This document shows, in pieces, positions 11,080-22,720 of a stretch of 64,000 bases of DNA. The stretch is from NCBI RefSeq assembly GCF_000208745.1, contig NC_030855.1:10711270-10775269 (forward strand), written 5' to 3'. The position numbers and the translations under genes are program-made. A model generated the notes under the pieces. That model was not told the DNA's origin. It saw only the letters and a program-made list of their open reading frames with translations, and did no database searches. Position 1 is the stretch's first letter. Every line of letters starts with the position of its first letter. This stretch comes from Theobroma cacao. Taxonomy: Eukaryota; Streptophyta; Magnoliopsida; Malvales; Malvaceae.

Positions 11080-13740
11080 TTTTGATAAACTGACTTCATT
11101 ATGATAGTTACCTCCAATCATCTTTTGTACTATTCCTTTATACCAATATAGCATCATTCCCCTTTAACCATCATATAATTAGTACTTCTAATTACAAAAC
11201 TTGAAACAGGATCTTACTTACATACTTCTCAATGTCATTGCAAGTATCCACTTTCAACTTACAGCTTTTTTTTTTGTAACTACACCATTTAATGCTTGTT
11301 TTCACAAGATTCATAGCAAGATTCCTCTTGAGTATTTCCTTGTGAATACCCACCTTAAGCTTATGTCTCATAGCATATGACCACATAACCCGTGGTTTAG
11401 CCACTAAGCTCCTTAGCAAGTTCCAAATACCACATTGCATCATCATGCATACAAGATATTCCAAAATAATATCAACTATCATTCTTGCGATATATAGTTG
11501 GTACATTTTTTTCAAAACTTGATGCATTTTCAAAACACTTAATTACTTATTTATTCATTAACCTTTCAACAACATTCATTCCAAAAGCATGCATTTATTC
11601 TCCAAGATATTTAAATGCATAATCATCTATTCATACCTCAATTTATATTCGTAGGTTTCTAGTGTGCCACATAATTGGCCTTGTGTTGTTACTAATCCTT
11701 TTCTTTTAACTGAGTCAAGATAAGATTTGTAAATCCTCATAGCAATACTTTATATTAGCTCATTTGCTATGCCAACCTTGTAATCCTTCATTCACAATTT
11801 CTTTACTTGGTTTTGGCATTACTTTATCAATGTCCCATACTTTCATCTAAATCTTCACTCACTCTGTCCTTAGCGTTTAACAAGGTTTTATCTCTTGTCT
11901 CTTTTATTTCTTAGGATTTGACTTCAGTCAACATAGTTTTCACTTTAATACTTCACATTGTAGCTTATCTCAATGTGGCCATCTCAAGAACTTTCCAACA
12001 TCTCTTTTAATTACATGGCAATCTATAAGGCAATAAAGAAACTTTTCAATTCATTGATATAAGCATTCTCCAAAACACTTAAAACTCCAAATAACAAAGC
12101 TCAACATCAAGACCAATGACCATAATTCGGCTTGTATGTTCATCATAATGCCACTCACCACTTGCTCATGCCTTCTAGACATAAGATGTTCTTAACACTG
12201 CAGTGCTAGACAATCAATGGTGTGGCGTTGTAGTTGCTAGAAATTGGGGGTTTCAACGCTGTAATGCTAAAGAGTCAGTGTTGCGACGTTGTGGCTACTA
12301 AATTTTTTTTTATCAAAGTAATTCTTCTACCTTTAAGGTTACTACATGGATCATGCTCAACCATTTGGCTTTCCACTAGGCCTATACCACAATTTCCATA
12401 ACCATGTGTATCTTCTCTTTTGCTTATCATATGCACTAGGCCAAGTCAATATTTTCAAACTCATATTATCCTTTAACGCTTATCATCAATCAATAAGTCC
12501 CACCTTAGGACATCATTTCCATATTATGCAATAAATTCTCAATAAACAATACCACATATATAATTATTCACTAGCATCCCACAATTCCTTAATATCCATA
12601 ACTAATTGTCTTTCTTGTCTTGCAACTCAAATAGTTTACAAGCTTTCACCTTAAAATTGCCATGGAAATAGTTCATCTTGATCAACACCTTATGCTCACA
12701 TTATTATTAATTCAAGAATTTATCTTTCCCAAGTTCCATAATTTATCTCCAATAATCTATATTTGTATCAAATTATCATTCTAGAATGTCATGACACCAT
12801 GTGTCTTCATCCTTACCATCTATCGTACTCCACAAGAATCAATTAAAAGATTTACATACTTCTACCAATGCCAATCCAAATAAACAACACATGAAAATTC
12901 CAAATACTCAACAAATCAGTAGATTAGCAACTACATAACCTGTTCAAACCACATGAAATCAGCATGTTTCAAATCCTCCAAATACATAAATCACAACTAC
13001 AATTCAATCCAACTATATCAGTGTAGTCTCATAATCATACTAGTTTCAAATTAACTATTTGACTTAACTAAGAACTATCGTTATCTGGACCTATACACAT
13101 CGACGGATCATAATCCAAATTGTCCTCGGCCTTTCGAGGATCCTCTTCATCCTCACCATTCTCACTTTGTTGTTCATTCACATAATCTTCCCTATTAATG
13201 GGTTCAGCACCTTTCCCACAACCAGGAGGAAAATCTCAAACAGCAGATACTTTCCTTGGATGATAGCTTCTGATGGCTACTTCTTCCATTTTCTCCTTGT
13301 CCTTTTTCTTAAGATCAATTGTAGTATACGCCATCCTTTCAAGGCTTTCCCAGCTCTTAATATTATTTCACGTCCCAGGGGAATCCATCCAATAGGGAGT
13401 CAGGGTAAGTTGCTTTCTGGCCTTTCACACTCTTGCACATAACGGCTCTAAGCAATGGAATCTATTGATCCCTCTTCAGTACTATGGGAATCATTCCCTT
13501 TCTCCTCACTGCTGCTCCTGTTGTGTCCTAGGGGCACCTCAAAAACCTGTACATAACCATGCGTTAATTCTTAACCTATTACGTATTAAGACAAAGGTAG
13601 GCTTATAGATGAATAAGAGTTTATGTAGCCTCATTCCCTTGATTCGTGTTGTGCACCCATAATCCAAGGGCAAGACTCTATACTAACTCTAACAACTCTT
13701 CTAATAGACACAGAAAATCCTAGAACTTAACTCAACCTAG
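11080..13740 (-). mobile_element. Decayed interior of a minus-strand LTR element, no coding capacity
   Basis: No believable reading frame exists; the longest (11533-11192, minus) has no recognisable motif. The right end abuts a primer-site-like sequence and an LTR start at 13758, so this is taken as interior of that element. A cluster near 12196-12300 contains 'aacactgcagtgct', 'aacgctgtaatgct' and 'gcgacgttgtggct', a decayed palindrome array like those in LTRs here, so part of this stretch may itself be LTR sequence. Confidence 0.45.
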
Positions 13741-13753
13741 GGCTCTAATGTCA
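13741..13753 (-). other. Degenerate primer-binding site
   Basis: The minus strand reads TGACATTAGAGCC, matching the initiator-Met primer site with a few changes, four bases from an LTR starting TGTAGCGACC at 13758. Confidence 0.6.
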
Positions 13754-13757
13754 AGTC

Positions 13758-14426
13758 TGTAGCGACCTGCTCCTTGATTGTTATCGATGTTCGAGTCTTG
13801 TGGGAAAACCCGCCAAGTCCCGAACAAGCCTTATTAGAAACCATTGTTAATACATTATATTCATTTGGCCTACTCATATAATTACTTCGAAACATATAAC
13901 TCTTTGTAATATGATTTAATCAAAAAGTTGTAATAAATTGACTTAAACTTTATTTCGCATAATTGTAAAAATACATCAAAATTTATAATCTCCAAATGTA
14001 CATTCGTATTAACATTAATGTCTATTTTCATAACAAAATACACTATGACGACTTGACCTCTAGCAGTGGAGCGACTCAGAATGAAGTGTTATGAGATGCC
14101 TTTACCTATCCACGGTAAACAATAAGTGCTAATGAATGCACGCTAGGCTGATCACTTATCTGGCAAAAGAAAGACAATGGGGTGAGCCTCATAGACTCAA
14201 TGATCATTAGCTCCGTGAGCATGGCGTAGATGGAAAACAAGCTTAGAGCAAATAATTTGAAGGATAAAATCAAAGTATAAAATGATAACCTTATAAAACC
14301 AAATAACAAATAAGGTGTTTGGGCCTTGTAAAAATAATTCCATAAAAATCATAGTGCAATACTTTCCTTAGCAAACCATGCCGAAAACAAAGCATAGTAA
14401 AATAAATATCAATCATCTAAATCATC
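13758..14426 (-). repeat. Host LTR, left part, interrupted by the Sirevirus
   Basis: Begins TGTAGCGACC next to the degenerate primer site and runs to the Sirevirus insertion. The remainder resumes at 29918. The last bases before the break are TCATC (14422-14426) and the first after it TCATA (29918-29922), a one-mismatch duplication. Confidence 0.65.
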
Positions 14427-14684
14427 TGTTGGCTCCATTAGTTTTTGATGATAATAAAACATTCCCATTCATTTGTGTCTAATTTTTCTACTTGAGTGTG
14501 CAGGACCAAATTGTATGCAAATAAACAATCAATCATTAAAATGCATATATCAAAAAGCATAGAAATAAGGAAGTCACAATTAATCAATAAGACAAAAGCC
14601 CCTTAGTTGATTAATGAAGAGTTAGTCAGCTAAGATTTAAATCAAAGGATTGGCGGGCTGAAGAGTATTGAAAAACAGAACCAA

Positions 14685-14800
14685 CTTAGTCGACCAAGGA
14701 ATGAGTTAGTCGACTAAGTGCACACTGCCAGAACTGCTAGAAATTGGGAACAGAAGACAGAGACAACTTAGTCGACTAAGATATCGGTTAGTCGACTAAG
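14685..14800 (+). promoter_or_regulatory. Four CTTAGTCGACTAAG palindromes in U3
   Basis: Copies at 14685-14698 (one mismatch), 14705-14718, 14767-14780 (perfect 14-mer) and 14787-14800. They form two pairs, each with units 20 bases apart and the pairs 82 apart. They sit about 120-240 bases upstream of the TATA box, an enhancer-like position. Repeated palindromes in LTRs are a known Sirevirus feature, though with other sequences in other species. Confidence 0.8.
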
Positions 14801-14920
14801 AGCATTCTGCTTGTAATTTTGAAGTCTGCACTGAATAACAGATTAACAGCTAGAACCAGCTCCCAACTGTTTCCAACAGTCAAAAAACTGTCAAACTGCC
14901 ACCAGAGTTGTTTCTCTAAA

Positions 14921-14928
14921 TATAAAAG
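14921..14928 (+). promoter_or_regulatory. TATA box of the Sirevirus LTR
   Basis: TATAAAAG downstream of the palindromes and upstream of a long leader; typical core promoter position in a copia LTR. Confidence 0.75.
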
Positions 14929-15530
14929 AGGGTTCCAACAGCTAGAAATACTAGATTGAAGGAATCCAAGAAAAAAGAGCTTAAAACCAGCAAAAAATCT
15001 CTTTACACTTTACTGCACTCAATGCCCATCTTTGTAGTTATGTTTTGCACTTCAACTTGTACCACTTTAATCAACTTTGTGATCATAGATACACTTCTAT
15101 TTCATTTCTCTTTATGTTTTTATAGTGAAAGGGTCACTCTAAGGGGTTCAATCAAGCTAGAATTGCTTGTTTAGATAAAGGTTCTAACTTAGCCTTGAAA
15201 AGTTAGGTGTGGGTTATAGTTGAACCCGAAAAAAACTATTGTGAAAGATTTTTGCTAAGCTTGGTAAAAGCCATTGCAAAGCTTGGTGAAAGCTTGCGAA
15301 TTTCACTGGTTCTTAATGGATTGGTTGGAAAATCCTTGGTTGGATAATTAAGGTAGTGGATGTAGGTCTTGGACTAAACCACTCTAAATTCTACTGTCTT
15401 ATTTACTCTGTTTTTGTTTTATTTGCATTCCTCTTTTATCTTGCATTTGTCTACACTTAGAGACAATTTTTTAAAGAGCCAAATTATGCTATTCACCCCC
15501 CCTCTAGCACATTTAACTGGGACCAATAAG

Positions 15531-15542
15531 TAGTATCAGAGC
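15531..15542 (+). other. Primer-binding site (initiator Met tRNA)
   Basis: TAGTATCAGAGC differs by one base from TGGTATCAGAGC. It lies two bases after the 5' LTR. Confidence 0.88.
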
Positions 15543-15586
15543 TACTTCCCTGTTCTTAAGGTCTAACACCCTTTGGGAGGATCTAA

Positions 15587-17250
15587 ATGGCTCAACTAAA
15601 ATTAGTAGTTGCTGAGGGACAATCAACAAACAGACCACCTCTATTTGATGGCTCTAACTATCCTTATTGGAGCACTAGGATGTCTATATATATTAGAGTA
15701 ATTGATTATGAGATGTGGGATGTTATAACTGATGGACCATACATTCCCTCAACTCTAAATGTAGTGAGAAATGAGATGATCCCAAAGCCAAGGTCTGAAT
15801 GGATCGAGGTTGACACTAAGAGAGTCCAAACAAATTTTAATGCTATCAACACATTGCATTGTGCCTTGACTCCCACCGAATTCAACAAGGTATCAAGCTG
15901 TACAATAGCTAAACAAGTGTGGGATAAGCTTAGGATAATTCATGAAAGGACTTCTCAAGTCAAAGAGTTCAAGATAACCCTCTTGACCCATAGTTATGAA
16001 ATGTTTAAGATGGAGCCTGGTGAAGATATCACCAGCATGCTAGATAGATTCACAAACATCATAAACAAACTTAGTCAGTTAGGCTAACCAATACTAGAGC
16101 ATGAGATTGTTAAAAGACTTCTTAGAAGCTTACCAAAAAATTGAAAGCTTATAGTGACTACAATCCGAGAAGCAAAGGACCTAAATGTTATTACTCTAGA
16201 TGAGATTTGTGGTTCTCTCTTTACTCATGAGCTAGAACTCAAGGAAAAAGAAGAAGAAGATAGGAGGGAAGCAAAAAAAATGAAAAAGAGCATTGCACTA
16301 AAAGCCTACATTCTTGAAGAAGAGTTGGAAAAGCTATCTTGTGATGATGATGAAGAGTTAGCATTGGTTGCAAGGAAATTTAGAAAGCTTATGGGCAAAA
16401 GAAATCGAAGATTGGCTAGAAGAGGTTTTAGAAAGGATCAAGGTTTTTCATGGAGAACTAGAAACAAAAGTGACTCCAACAAAAAGATGAGCTAACCTAC
16501 TTTGAATGCAAGAAGCCTGGACATTTCAAGCCTGAATGCCCATTGCTGAAAGATGAGACTCTAAAAAAAAACAAGAAATCAAATAAGGCAATGGTAGCAG
16601 TTGCCTGGTCAGACAGTGACACATCAAGTTCTAAAAATGAGGAAGAAAAAGTTGAGGAAAGAGCAAACATATGTTAGATGGCACAAGATGATGAATCCTA
16701 GGTATCCTCATCCCTTTGTAATAATTCAATTGCTGATTTACAAGATGAGTATGAGTGCCTTTATGATGACTTTGAAAAACTCTTTTCAAAATACAAGATT
16801 CTAAAGAAAAATATTGCATCTTTTGAAAATGATTTAGAAAAGATAAAAAAAGAGTTCAATTTTGTTTCTGGGCAAAGAAATTTTCTACAAATTGAGTTAG
16901 AACATTCAAAACAGACTTTGAAATTTTAAAATTAGAGCTAGACGATAAATCTAAAGCTTTGTGAAAAACACTTGATGAAAATACAGATCTTAAAAGTTTG
17001 AAAAATGAAACTTCAAAAAGAAAAGTCTACTACAAGAAAAACTATGTTAATGCAACATCTAGATACTATGTTTGCAATAAAATTGGCCATTTATCATATG
17101 ATTGTTTTAAAAAAAGAAGCACACAAAAAATAAGAAAAATATGGGTTCCAAAAGGATCCTATGTTGTTGCTAACAATCAAGGACCCATCAAGGTATGGGT
17201 ACTTATAAAGAAAAACTGAAATTCTGTTTTGTAGGTTGAGCTGCACTTAA
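15587..17250 (+). pseudogene. Sirevirus gag, broken
   Basis: Structural protein for the RNA particle. The ATG at 15587 opens MAQLKLVVAEGQ, followed by FDGSNYPYWSTRMSIYI, the start of the copia gag (UBN2-like) domain. The same frame runs past stops at 16085 and near 16142 (a TGA where the family usually has Trp) to 16495, where a one-base shift occurs. The next frame holds a zinc knuckle ..YFECKKPGHFKPEC at about 16500, an acidic linker and a helical, probably coiled-coil segment (16720-16980). A further knuckle ..YYVCNKIGHLSYDC follows at about 17060. Both knuckles have Tyr for the first Cys. A long gag with coiled coil and two knuckles is a Sirevirus hallmark. Confidence 0.9.
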
Positions 17251-17279
17251 AGGAGACATGTTCAAGAACTTAACTCAAG

Positions 17280-18740
17280 AAAAAGCAGCCTTGGTATATG
17301 GACAGTGGCTGCTCACAGCACATGACAAGAGATGAAATGTTATTTGCTCAGGTAGACAAAAGAAAAGGAGGTATCGTATCCTTTAGTGATGCTTCAAAAC
17401 GTAGAATACATGGTATAGGAACAGTTGGTAAGAACTCCTAAACTCAAATCAGTCATGTGTTATTAGTTAAAGGCTTAAAACATAATTTATTAAGTATTAG
17501 TCAATTATGTGATAAAGGATTTAAAGTATGCTTTGATTCAAATAAGTGTGAAGTAATAGATATAAGCACAAATAAAGTTTCATTTATAAGAAAAAGATTA
17601 AAGAATATGTATGTTGTATTTCTTGAAGATCTTGAAATGAATTGTGAAATGTATTTAGTGGGAAATGTTGAAAATGATAGCTGGCGATGGCATAGGGGAC
17701 TAAGACATGTGACCATGCACACTATGTCAAAATTAATTAAAAAAAATCTAGTTGTTGGATTGTCGGATGTCAAATTTGAAAATAATGAAATATGTGATGC
17801 TTGCCAACTAGGAAAACAAGTTAGAACATCCTTTAAGACTAAGAAGATTGTAACTACATCTAGACCTCTTGAATTGCTACACATTGAGAAGATTGTAACT
17901 ACATCTAGACCTCTTGAATTGCTACACATTGATCTATTTGGTCCAATAAGGACAACTAGTCTAGAAGGAAAATCTTATGGCTTTATGATAGTTAATGACT
18001 ACTCTAGGTACACTTAGGTTTATTTTCTTACTCATAAGAATAATGCTCCACCAGCATTTATAAGTCATTGTAGGAAAGTTGAGAATGAGAAAGGACTGAC
18101 AATAGCTGGTATTAGGAGTGATCATAGTGGAGAATTTGAAAGTGATAAATTTCAAAATTTTACAATGAAAAGGGGTTGGATTATAATTTTTCTGCACCTA
18201 GAACACCCTAGCAAAATGGAGTTGCAGAGAGAAATAATTGTACCTTAAAAGAAATGGCTAGAACTATGCTATGTGAGAATAACCTACCAAGTATTTTTAG
18301 GCTGAGGCAGTGAACACAGCAGCATATATACTCAATAGAGTCTCAATTAGAGCCATGATATCAAAGACTCTACATGAACTTTACAATTGTAGGAAACAAA
18401 ATATTTCACACCTTAGGAGTTTTGGTTGTAAATGTTATGTGTTAAACAATGGAAAATAGTCCTTAGGTAAGTTTGATGCAAAGAGTGATAAGGTAATATT
18501 TTTAGAATATGCATTAAACTCAAAGGCTTATAGAGTTTTCAATAAAAGAACTTTAACTGTTGAAGAATCAATCCATGTAGTTTTTGATAAGTTTAATGCC
18601 TTACAAAAGGAAATTCATGTTGATGATGATGATGTAGAGATCCTAAATAGCAAATGGAAGAAATGAGCTTACAGCACAATAAGAATAATGAAGAAAGCTC
18701 ACCTACAAGAGAAAATGGAACTCTACCTCTAGAAAATTTG
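17280..18740 (+). pseudogene. Copia protease and integrase, broken
   Basis: The protease active-site motif WYMDSGCSQHMT lies at 17292-17327. A GAG-pre-integrase region follows (17457 onward), with LKHNLLSISQLCDKGF and a zinc-binding WHRGLRH...C..C set ending ICDACQLGK at about 17810. The core begins at LHIDLFGPI and VNDYSRYT, then a TAG at 18015 where Trp is usual. Past it come RSDHSGEFE (a catalytic Asp) near 18115 and NGVAERNN (Glu) near 18220, so all three DDE positions are recognisable. Frame shifts near 18190 and 18300 and another stop near 18458 break the frame. A perfect in-frame 45-base duplication (17843-17932) precedes the catalytic core. Confidence 0.9.
17843..17932 (+). repeat. 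Perfect 2 x 45 bp in-frame tandem duplication inside integrase
   Basis: 17843-17887 and 17888-17932 are identical. The duplication repeats 15 residues (EKIVTTSRPLELLHI) just before the first catalytic Asp and keeps the frame. Zero divergence suggests a young slippage event. Confidence 0.95.
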
Positions 18741-18759
18741 CAAAGAACATAAATTCAAC

Positions 18760-20428
18760 ATAGTGATCTTCCAAGGAATTAGAGATTCACAAAAGGCCAT
18801 CCACATGAACAAATCATAGATGACATTTCTTAAGGAGTTAAGATTAGGAGAGCAACAAGAGAGACTTGTGAGTTTTCAGCTTTCATCTCCCAAATAGAAC
18901 CTAAAAATTTTGAAGAAGCTGAAAAAGAGGAAAGTTGGATAATTGCCATGCAAGAGGAACTTTATCAATTCAAAAGAAACCATGTATGGTCATTAGCCTT
19001 TAGACCTTCAAATCACCTTATTGTTGGCACAAAATGGGTGTTTAGAAATAAGGTAGATGAGCAAGGAAATGTAGTTAGAAATAAAGCTAAGTTATTAGAC
19101 CAAGGATATAACCAAGAGGAAAGAATTGACTATGATGAAACATTTGCAACGGTTGCTAGGATTGAAGCCATAAGGTTGTTGCTTGCTTTTGCATGCTTCA
19201 TGAATTTTAAATTGTACCAAATGGATGTAAAGAGTGCATTTTTAAATGGATTCATTCAATAAGAAGTATATGTTGAACAACCACTAGGATTTGAAGACTT
19301 TGAAAAACTAGATCATGTTTTCAAACTTCATAAAGCCTTGTATGGATTGAAACAAGCTTCTAGAGCTTGGTATGAGAGGCTTTCAAAATTTTTGGTTGAA
19401 AAAGGCTATGTTAGAGGTAGCATTGATACAACATTGTTTATCAAAAGATACTTAAATGATTTAATTGTTGTTCAAATTTATGTGGATGACATTATGTTTA
19501 GTGCAACTAATGAGGCTTTATGCAAGAATTTTACCAAAGAGATGCAGGGTGAATTTGAGATGAGCATGATGGTAGAGTTGAAGTATTTTCTTGGGCTTCA
19601 AATCAAACAAAATGAGAAAGAAATCTTCATCAACCAAGAAAGATACACTTAAGACATGCTCAAAAAGTTTGATATGCTGAAGCTAAAATCAATTTGTACA
19701 CCAATGAGTCCATCCACCAGACTTGATTTAGATGAAAAAGGAAAGAATATTGATCAAAAGCTCTATAGAGGTATGATCGGATCATTGCTCTACTTAAGAG
19801 TAAGCAGACCAGATATTTAGTTTAGTGTGTGTTTATGTGCTGGATTTCAATCTCAGCCTAAAGAATCACACTTAACTACTGGTAAAAGAATTTTTAGATA
19901 CCTCTTAGAAACACAAACCTAAGGAATGTGGTACTCGAGAGAATCATTATTTAATCTTGTAGGCTATTCGGATGCAAACTTTGTAGGAAGCAAAATCGAT
20001 AGAAAAAGTACTAGTGGTACATGCCAATTTCTAAAAAGTATGTTAGTATCTTGGTCAAGTAAGAAATAGAATTTAGTAACTCTATCCACAACTGAAGCAG
20101 AATATGTTTCTCTAGGCAGCTGCTGTACACAAATTTTGTGGATTAAACAACAATTAAAGGACTATGGAATAACAGTACATAATGTACCAATATTTGTGAT
20201 AATACAAGTGCAATCAATATATCAAAAAATCCTATGCAACATTCTAGAACTAAACACATTGAAATTAGGCACCATTTTGTTAGAGACCATGTAGTGAAGA
20301 GAGATGTTAAAATTGAGTTTGTGAATACTTTGCACCAATTAGCTAACATCTTTACCAAACCTCTAAATGAAGATAGATTTTGTGAGATTAGAAGGAATTT
20401 AGGAATGATTAATATGCAAGAGTTGTAA
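18760..20428 (+). pseudogene. Copia reverse transcriptase and RNase H, broken
   Basis: RT opens around 18948 (MQEELYQFKRNHVW), with VGTKWVFRNK, LLDQGYNQEE, IDYDETFATVARIEAIR and YQMDVKSAFLNG. The active-site YVDD (19479-19490) is intact, followed by YGLKQASRAWYERL and LGLQIK. RNase H shows GYSDANFVGS, STSGTCQF, TEAEYVSL and RTKHIEIRHHFVRDHV. One frame runs from 18948 past 20067, interrupted by stops at 19260, 19650, 19818, 19920 and 20067. Each is a TAA or TAG, and at least several sit where the family commonly has Gln. A one-base shift near 20190 follows, then the last stretch ends at 20428. The order after integrase confirms Ty1/copia. Confidence 0.93.
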
Positions 20429-20466
20429 GAATTTTTTTTTAACTCGTACACATTAAACAGAAGGCA

Positions 20467-20857
20467 CTTCGTCGACTAAAGAAACTCTTAGTCAACTAAG
20501 AGCATTCTATTTCATTAAATAATAAGACTCAGTTAAGTTAAAGGCAAAGGGAATAAAATAATAAGAAGAAACTGCCTACCGAGAAGTACAATAGAGAAGA
20601 AAAATACCGCCTAAATCAAAAAAAAATTAAGAGGCAATTTTTGAATTTTGAAGGTGGAGTTACCAATTGCACTTAAATAGGGGGAGTCAGACAGTTTTTC
20701 TCTTGGAATTAAACTGATCTTAACCCATTTTCTTTACACTCTGTCTCTCTACTGAAACTGACGTCTGAAACTAAAACCCTCACCTCTCAACCATTCGAAA
20801 CCCTATGTTGAAAATCTTCCAAACTAAATGGTGAAATCAATACAATCTCAATAACTT
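20467..20857 (+). promoter_or_regulatory. LTR-derived palindrome pair and possible internal promoter before the 3' ORF
   Basis: At 20467-20480 and 20487-20500 lie two palindromes (CTTCGTCGACTAAA, CTTAGTCAACTAAG) with the same 20-base spacing as the LTR pairs. They are followed by 'agagcattct', as in the LTR at 14800. A TTAAATAG-type box lies at 20672, next to an AGGGGGAG block. A pyrimidine-rich stretch of about 170 bases with the look of a 5' leader then leads to the ATG at 20858. Promoter function is inference; the palindrome pair and its spacing are seen. Confidence 0.5.
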
Positions 20858-22691
20858 TTGGAAAATAAGAAAGGCAAACGGCCATTGGAAGAAAACATGA
20901 AAGCTAAAATACTAAAGAAAAAGAAAATGATTGAGTGGGAATCTGTAAATAAAGAATCTAGAAAATCCAAGAGCCACAAATCTGAAAAAAAAGAAAGAAA
21001 TGAGCAAATTGCACAAGAAAGGTACTTCTTCATCTTCTAAATTCAGAAATAAAATACATGAAGAGAGATTTAGGAAAATAGAGAATGCACCCATCACTTG
21101 TGGAAAATATTTTGATTGGGAGAGTTTTAGTGAAATACCTGAAATTTTGACAAGTCTATCAGATTATTTTGAAGAGCTAAAATTGAAAGAGTTCAACACA
21201 TTTGAAAACTGATCATATAATGCTAGCTTAGTTAAGGAATTTTATTCGAGTATTGTTGTTGACAAGGATGAATTGGGGGAACCAGATGATTATTCTAATG
21301 AGGGGCTGAATGTGTTTTTAAATGGGAAGGAATTTACTATCATTGCTGCAGACTTAGGGGAACTTCTTAAGATAGAGTGTAATGAGGGAGAATTTGAATT
21401 CCTTGAGAAGTATGACCCCTAATCCCTGTGGAAAGTGATCATTGGGAAGAAGCAAAAGTATTCCTCCAAAAGCAATGCAGGGCTTATCACAAGTCGTCAA
21501 ATAAGGATTCTACATTACTTTGTTGCCGCTAATCTTCATGGGAAGAGTGGAAGCTTAAGCTACATTAGCCTCCAAGATTTATGGCTAATGGAACATGCCT
21601 TTAGTGGTGTTGCACTTAATCTATGAAGGTTCATGATTGAAAGAATAAGGGGTGCATGCAGACTGGAGAAGATCAACTTGCCTTATGGAAATATCGTCAC
21701 TTCTCTAGTGCAAAAGAAAGGAATTTGGAGTTCTAGGTATGAAGCAGACAAGGTCAAAACTAGAGACCAACCCATTTATCTAGGAAGCTTACCTAAAATG
21801 GGTTACAAACTTGATGGAGAAAGATACATTAAAACCCTCAAGGCTGCTCTAAGAAAGGAATCCTCCTTACTTGCTCAACCAGAGAATACACCATCCTAAT
21901 TCTCAAATGAAGTAATCTTTAATCTGCTAATGAGAATTGATGGGAAACTCACAGATCAAGGAGCAAGAATTTAGAAAATTGAAGAAAAGTTAATAGAAAT
22001 GGAAAGCAAAATGAAAGAAAAATAAAAAATGGCATCTGAACTAGTTGCTGCAGACAGCTTTGTAACTCTTAGCTTGGCTTTTGCAAGACAGGAAACTGAG
22101 GTGCAAACTGAAGGTCATGAACCTGAGGTGGAACAACAGAGAAAATCTCCCTCACCTGAGCCTCAGGACAAGGAAGAATCAGTACAAGCAACCAAAGAGC
22201 TTGGATCACTTAATGAAAATCCTCCCTTTGAGCCCCAACCTCAACCAAGACCTTAACCATCTCCTCCACATTCTAAAAAGGTTTCAATCATGGGACTTTT
22301 CCATCAAATGGTTCAAGAGAGGGAAGCTGAGAAAGAGGTAACTAAGGCAAAAGCTCAACAAACAGCATCTGCATCAGCTTCTACTGCAGAAGGGACGCTT
22401 GGAAAAGGAAAAGCAAAGATCATTACTGCTCCCCAAGTCAATTCCAAACCACCTGGCATGGGTAAGAAAATAATAGCAACTAAAACAAAGTTCAACAAAA
22501 TGAGGAAATCATTCAGATTGGCTGAGAAGGCTAAGCCAGCACTAATCTCATCTCCTCAAAACCCTCTTGAGATTTCATCCCCTGAACAATCCCTTGAAAA
22601 ATCACCACCTCAACCCTTTCTTCAACCCCTCAATGTCAAATACTACACTGATGATGAGTTCTCTCCCTCATCCTCCTCAAAAAGTGATTAG
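20858..22691 (+). pseudogene. Additional 3' ORF of the Sirevirus (env position), putative plant transposon protein-like
   Basis: About 610 codons. The lysine-rich N-terminus (20858-20990) is in one frame. A shift in an A-run near 20987 leads to a single frame from 21000 to 22691. That frame holds stops near 21210, 21420, 21624, 21897, 21972, 22026 and 22254, several readable as TGG-to-TGA or CAA/CAG-to-TAA/TAG transitions. Residues around LVKEFYSSIVV (21230), QIRILHYFVAANL (21500), SYISLQDLWLMEH and INLPYGNIVTSL (21680) recall the plant-specific 'putative plant transposon protein' domain, a family match made from memory. The second half is a disordered Pro/Glu/Ser/Lys-rich tail ending DDEFSPSSSSKSD. 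No clear membrane segment is seen, unlike a classical envelope protein. Function unknown. Confidence 0.72.
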
Positions 22692-22705
22692 AAGCTGATG
22701 ATGAC

Positions 22706-22720
22706 AAAAAGGGGGAGAAG
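22706..22720 (+). other. Upstream polypurine block
   Basis: AAAAAGGGGGAGAAG shortly after the end of the 3' ORF. It is one of several AGGGGGAG-type blocks in the 3' part of the element (also 20676-20684, 23295-23303, 23311-23320, 23397-23410). Confidence 0.7.

Larger units (their letters stand above)
14427..15528 (+). repeat. 5' LTR of the Sirevirus
   Basis: 1102 bases from TGTTGGCTCC to GGGACCAATA; the terminal CA has become TA. It matches the 3' LTR pieces 23412-24502 plus 29906-29917. It holds four palindromes in U3, a TATA box at 14921 and a long R-U5. Confidence 0.92.

Noticed and set aside
11192..11533. 113-codon minus-strand frame
   Set aside because: No motif, in decayed repeat interior, no neighbouring coding signal.
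17501..17929. 142-codon minus-strand frame
   Set aside because: Shadow of the copia integrase on the opposite strand; the repeated peptide is the 45 bp duplication read backwards.
20858..22691. Reading the 3' ORF as a classical envelope gene
   Set aside because: No signal peptide, no transmembrane run and no cleavage-site-like pattern is visible; the position alone is not enough.
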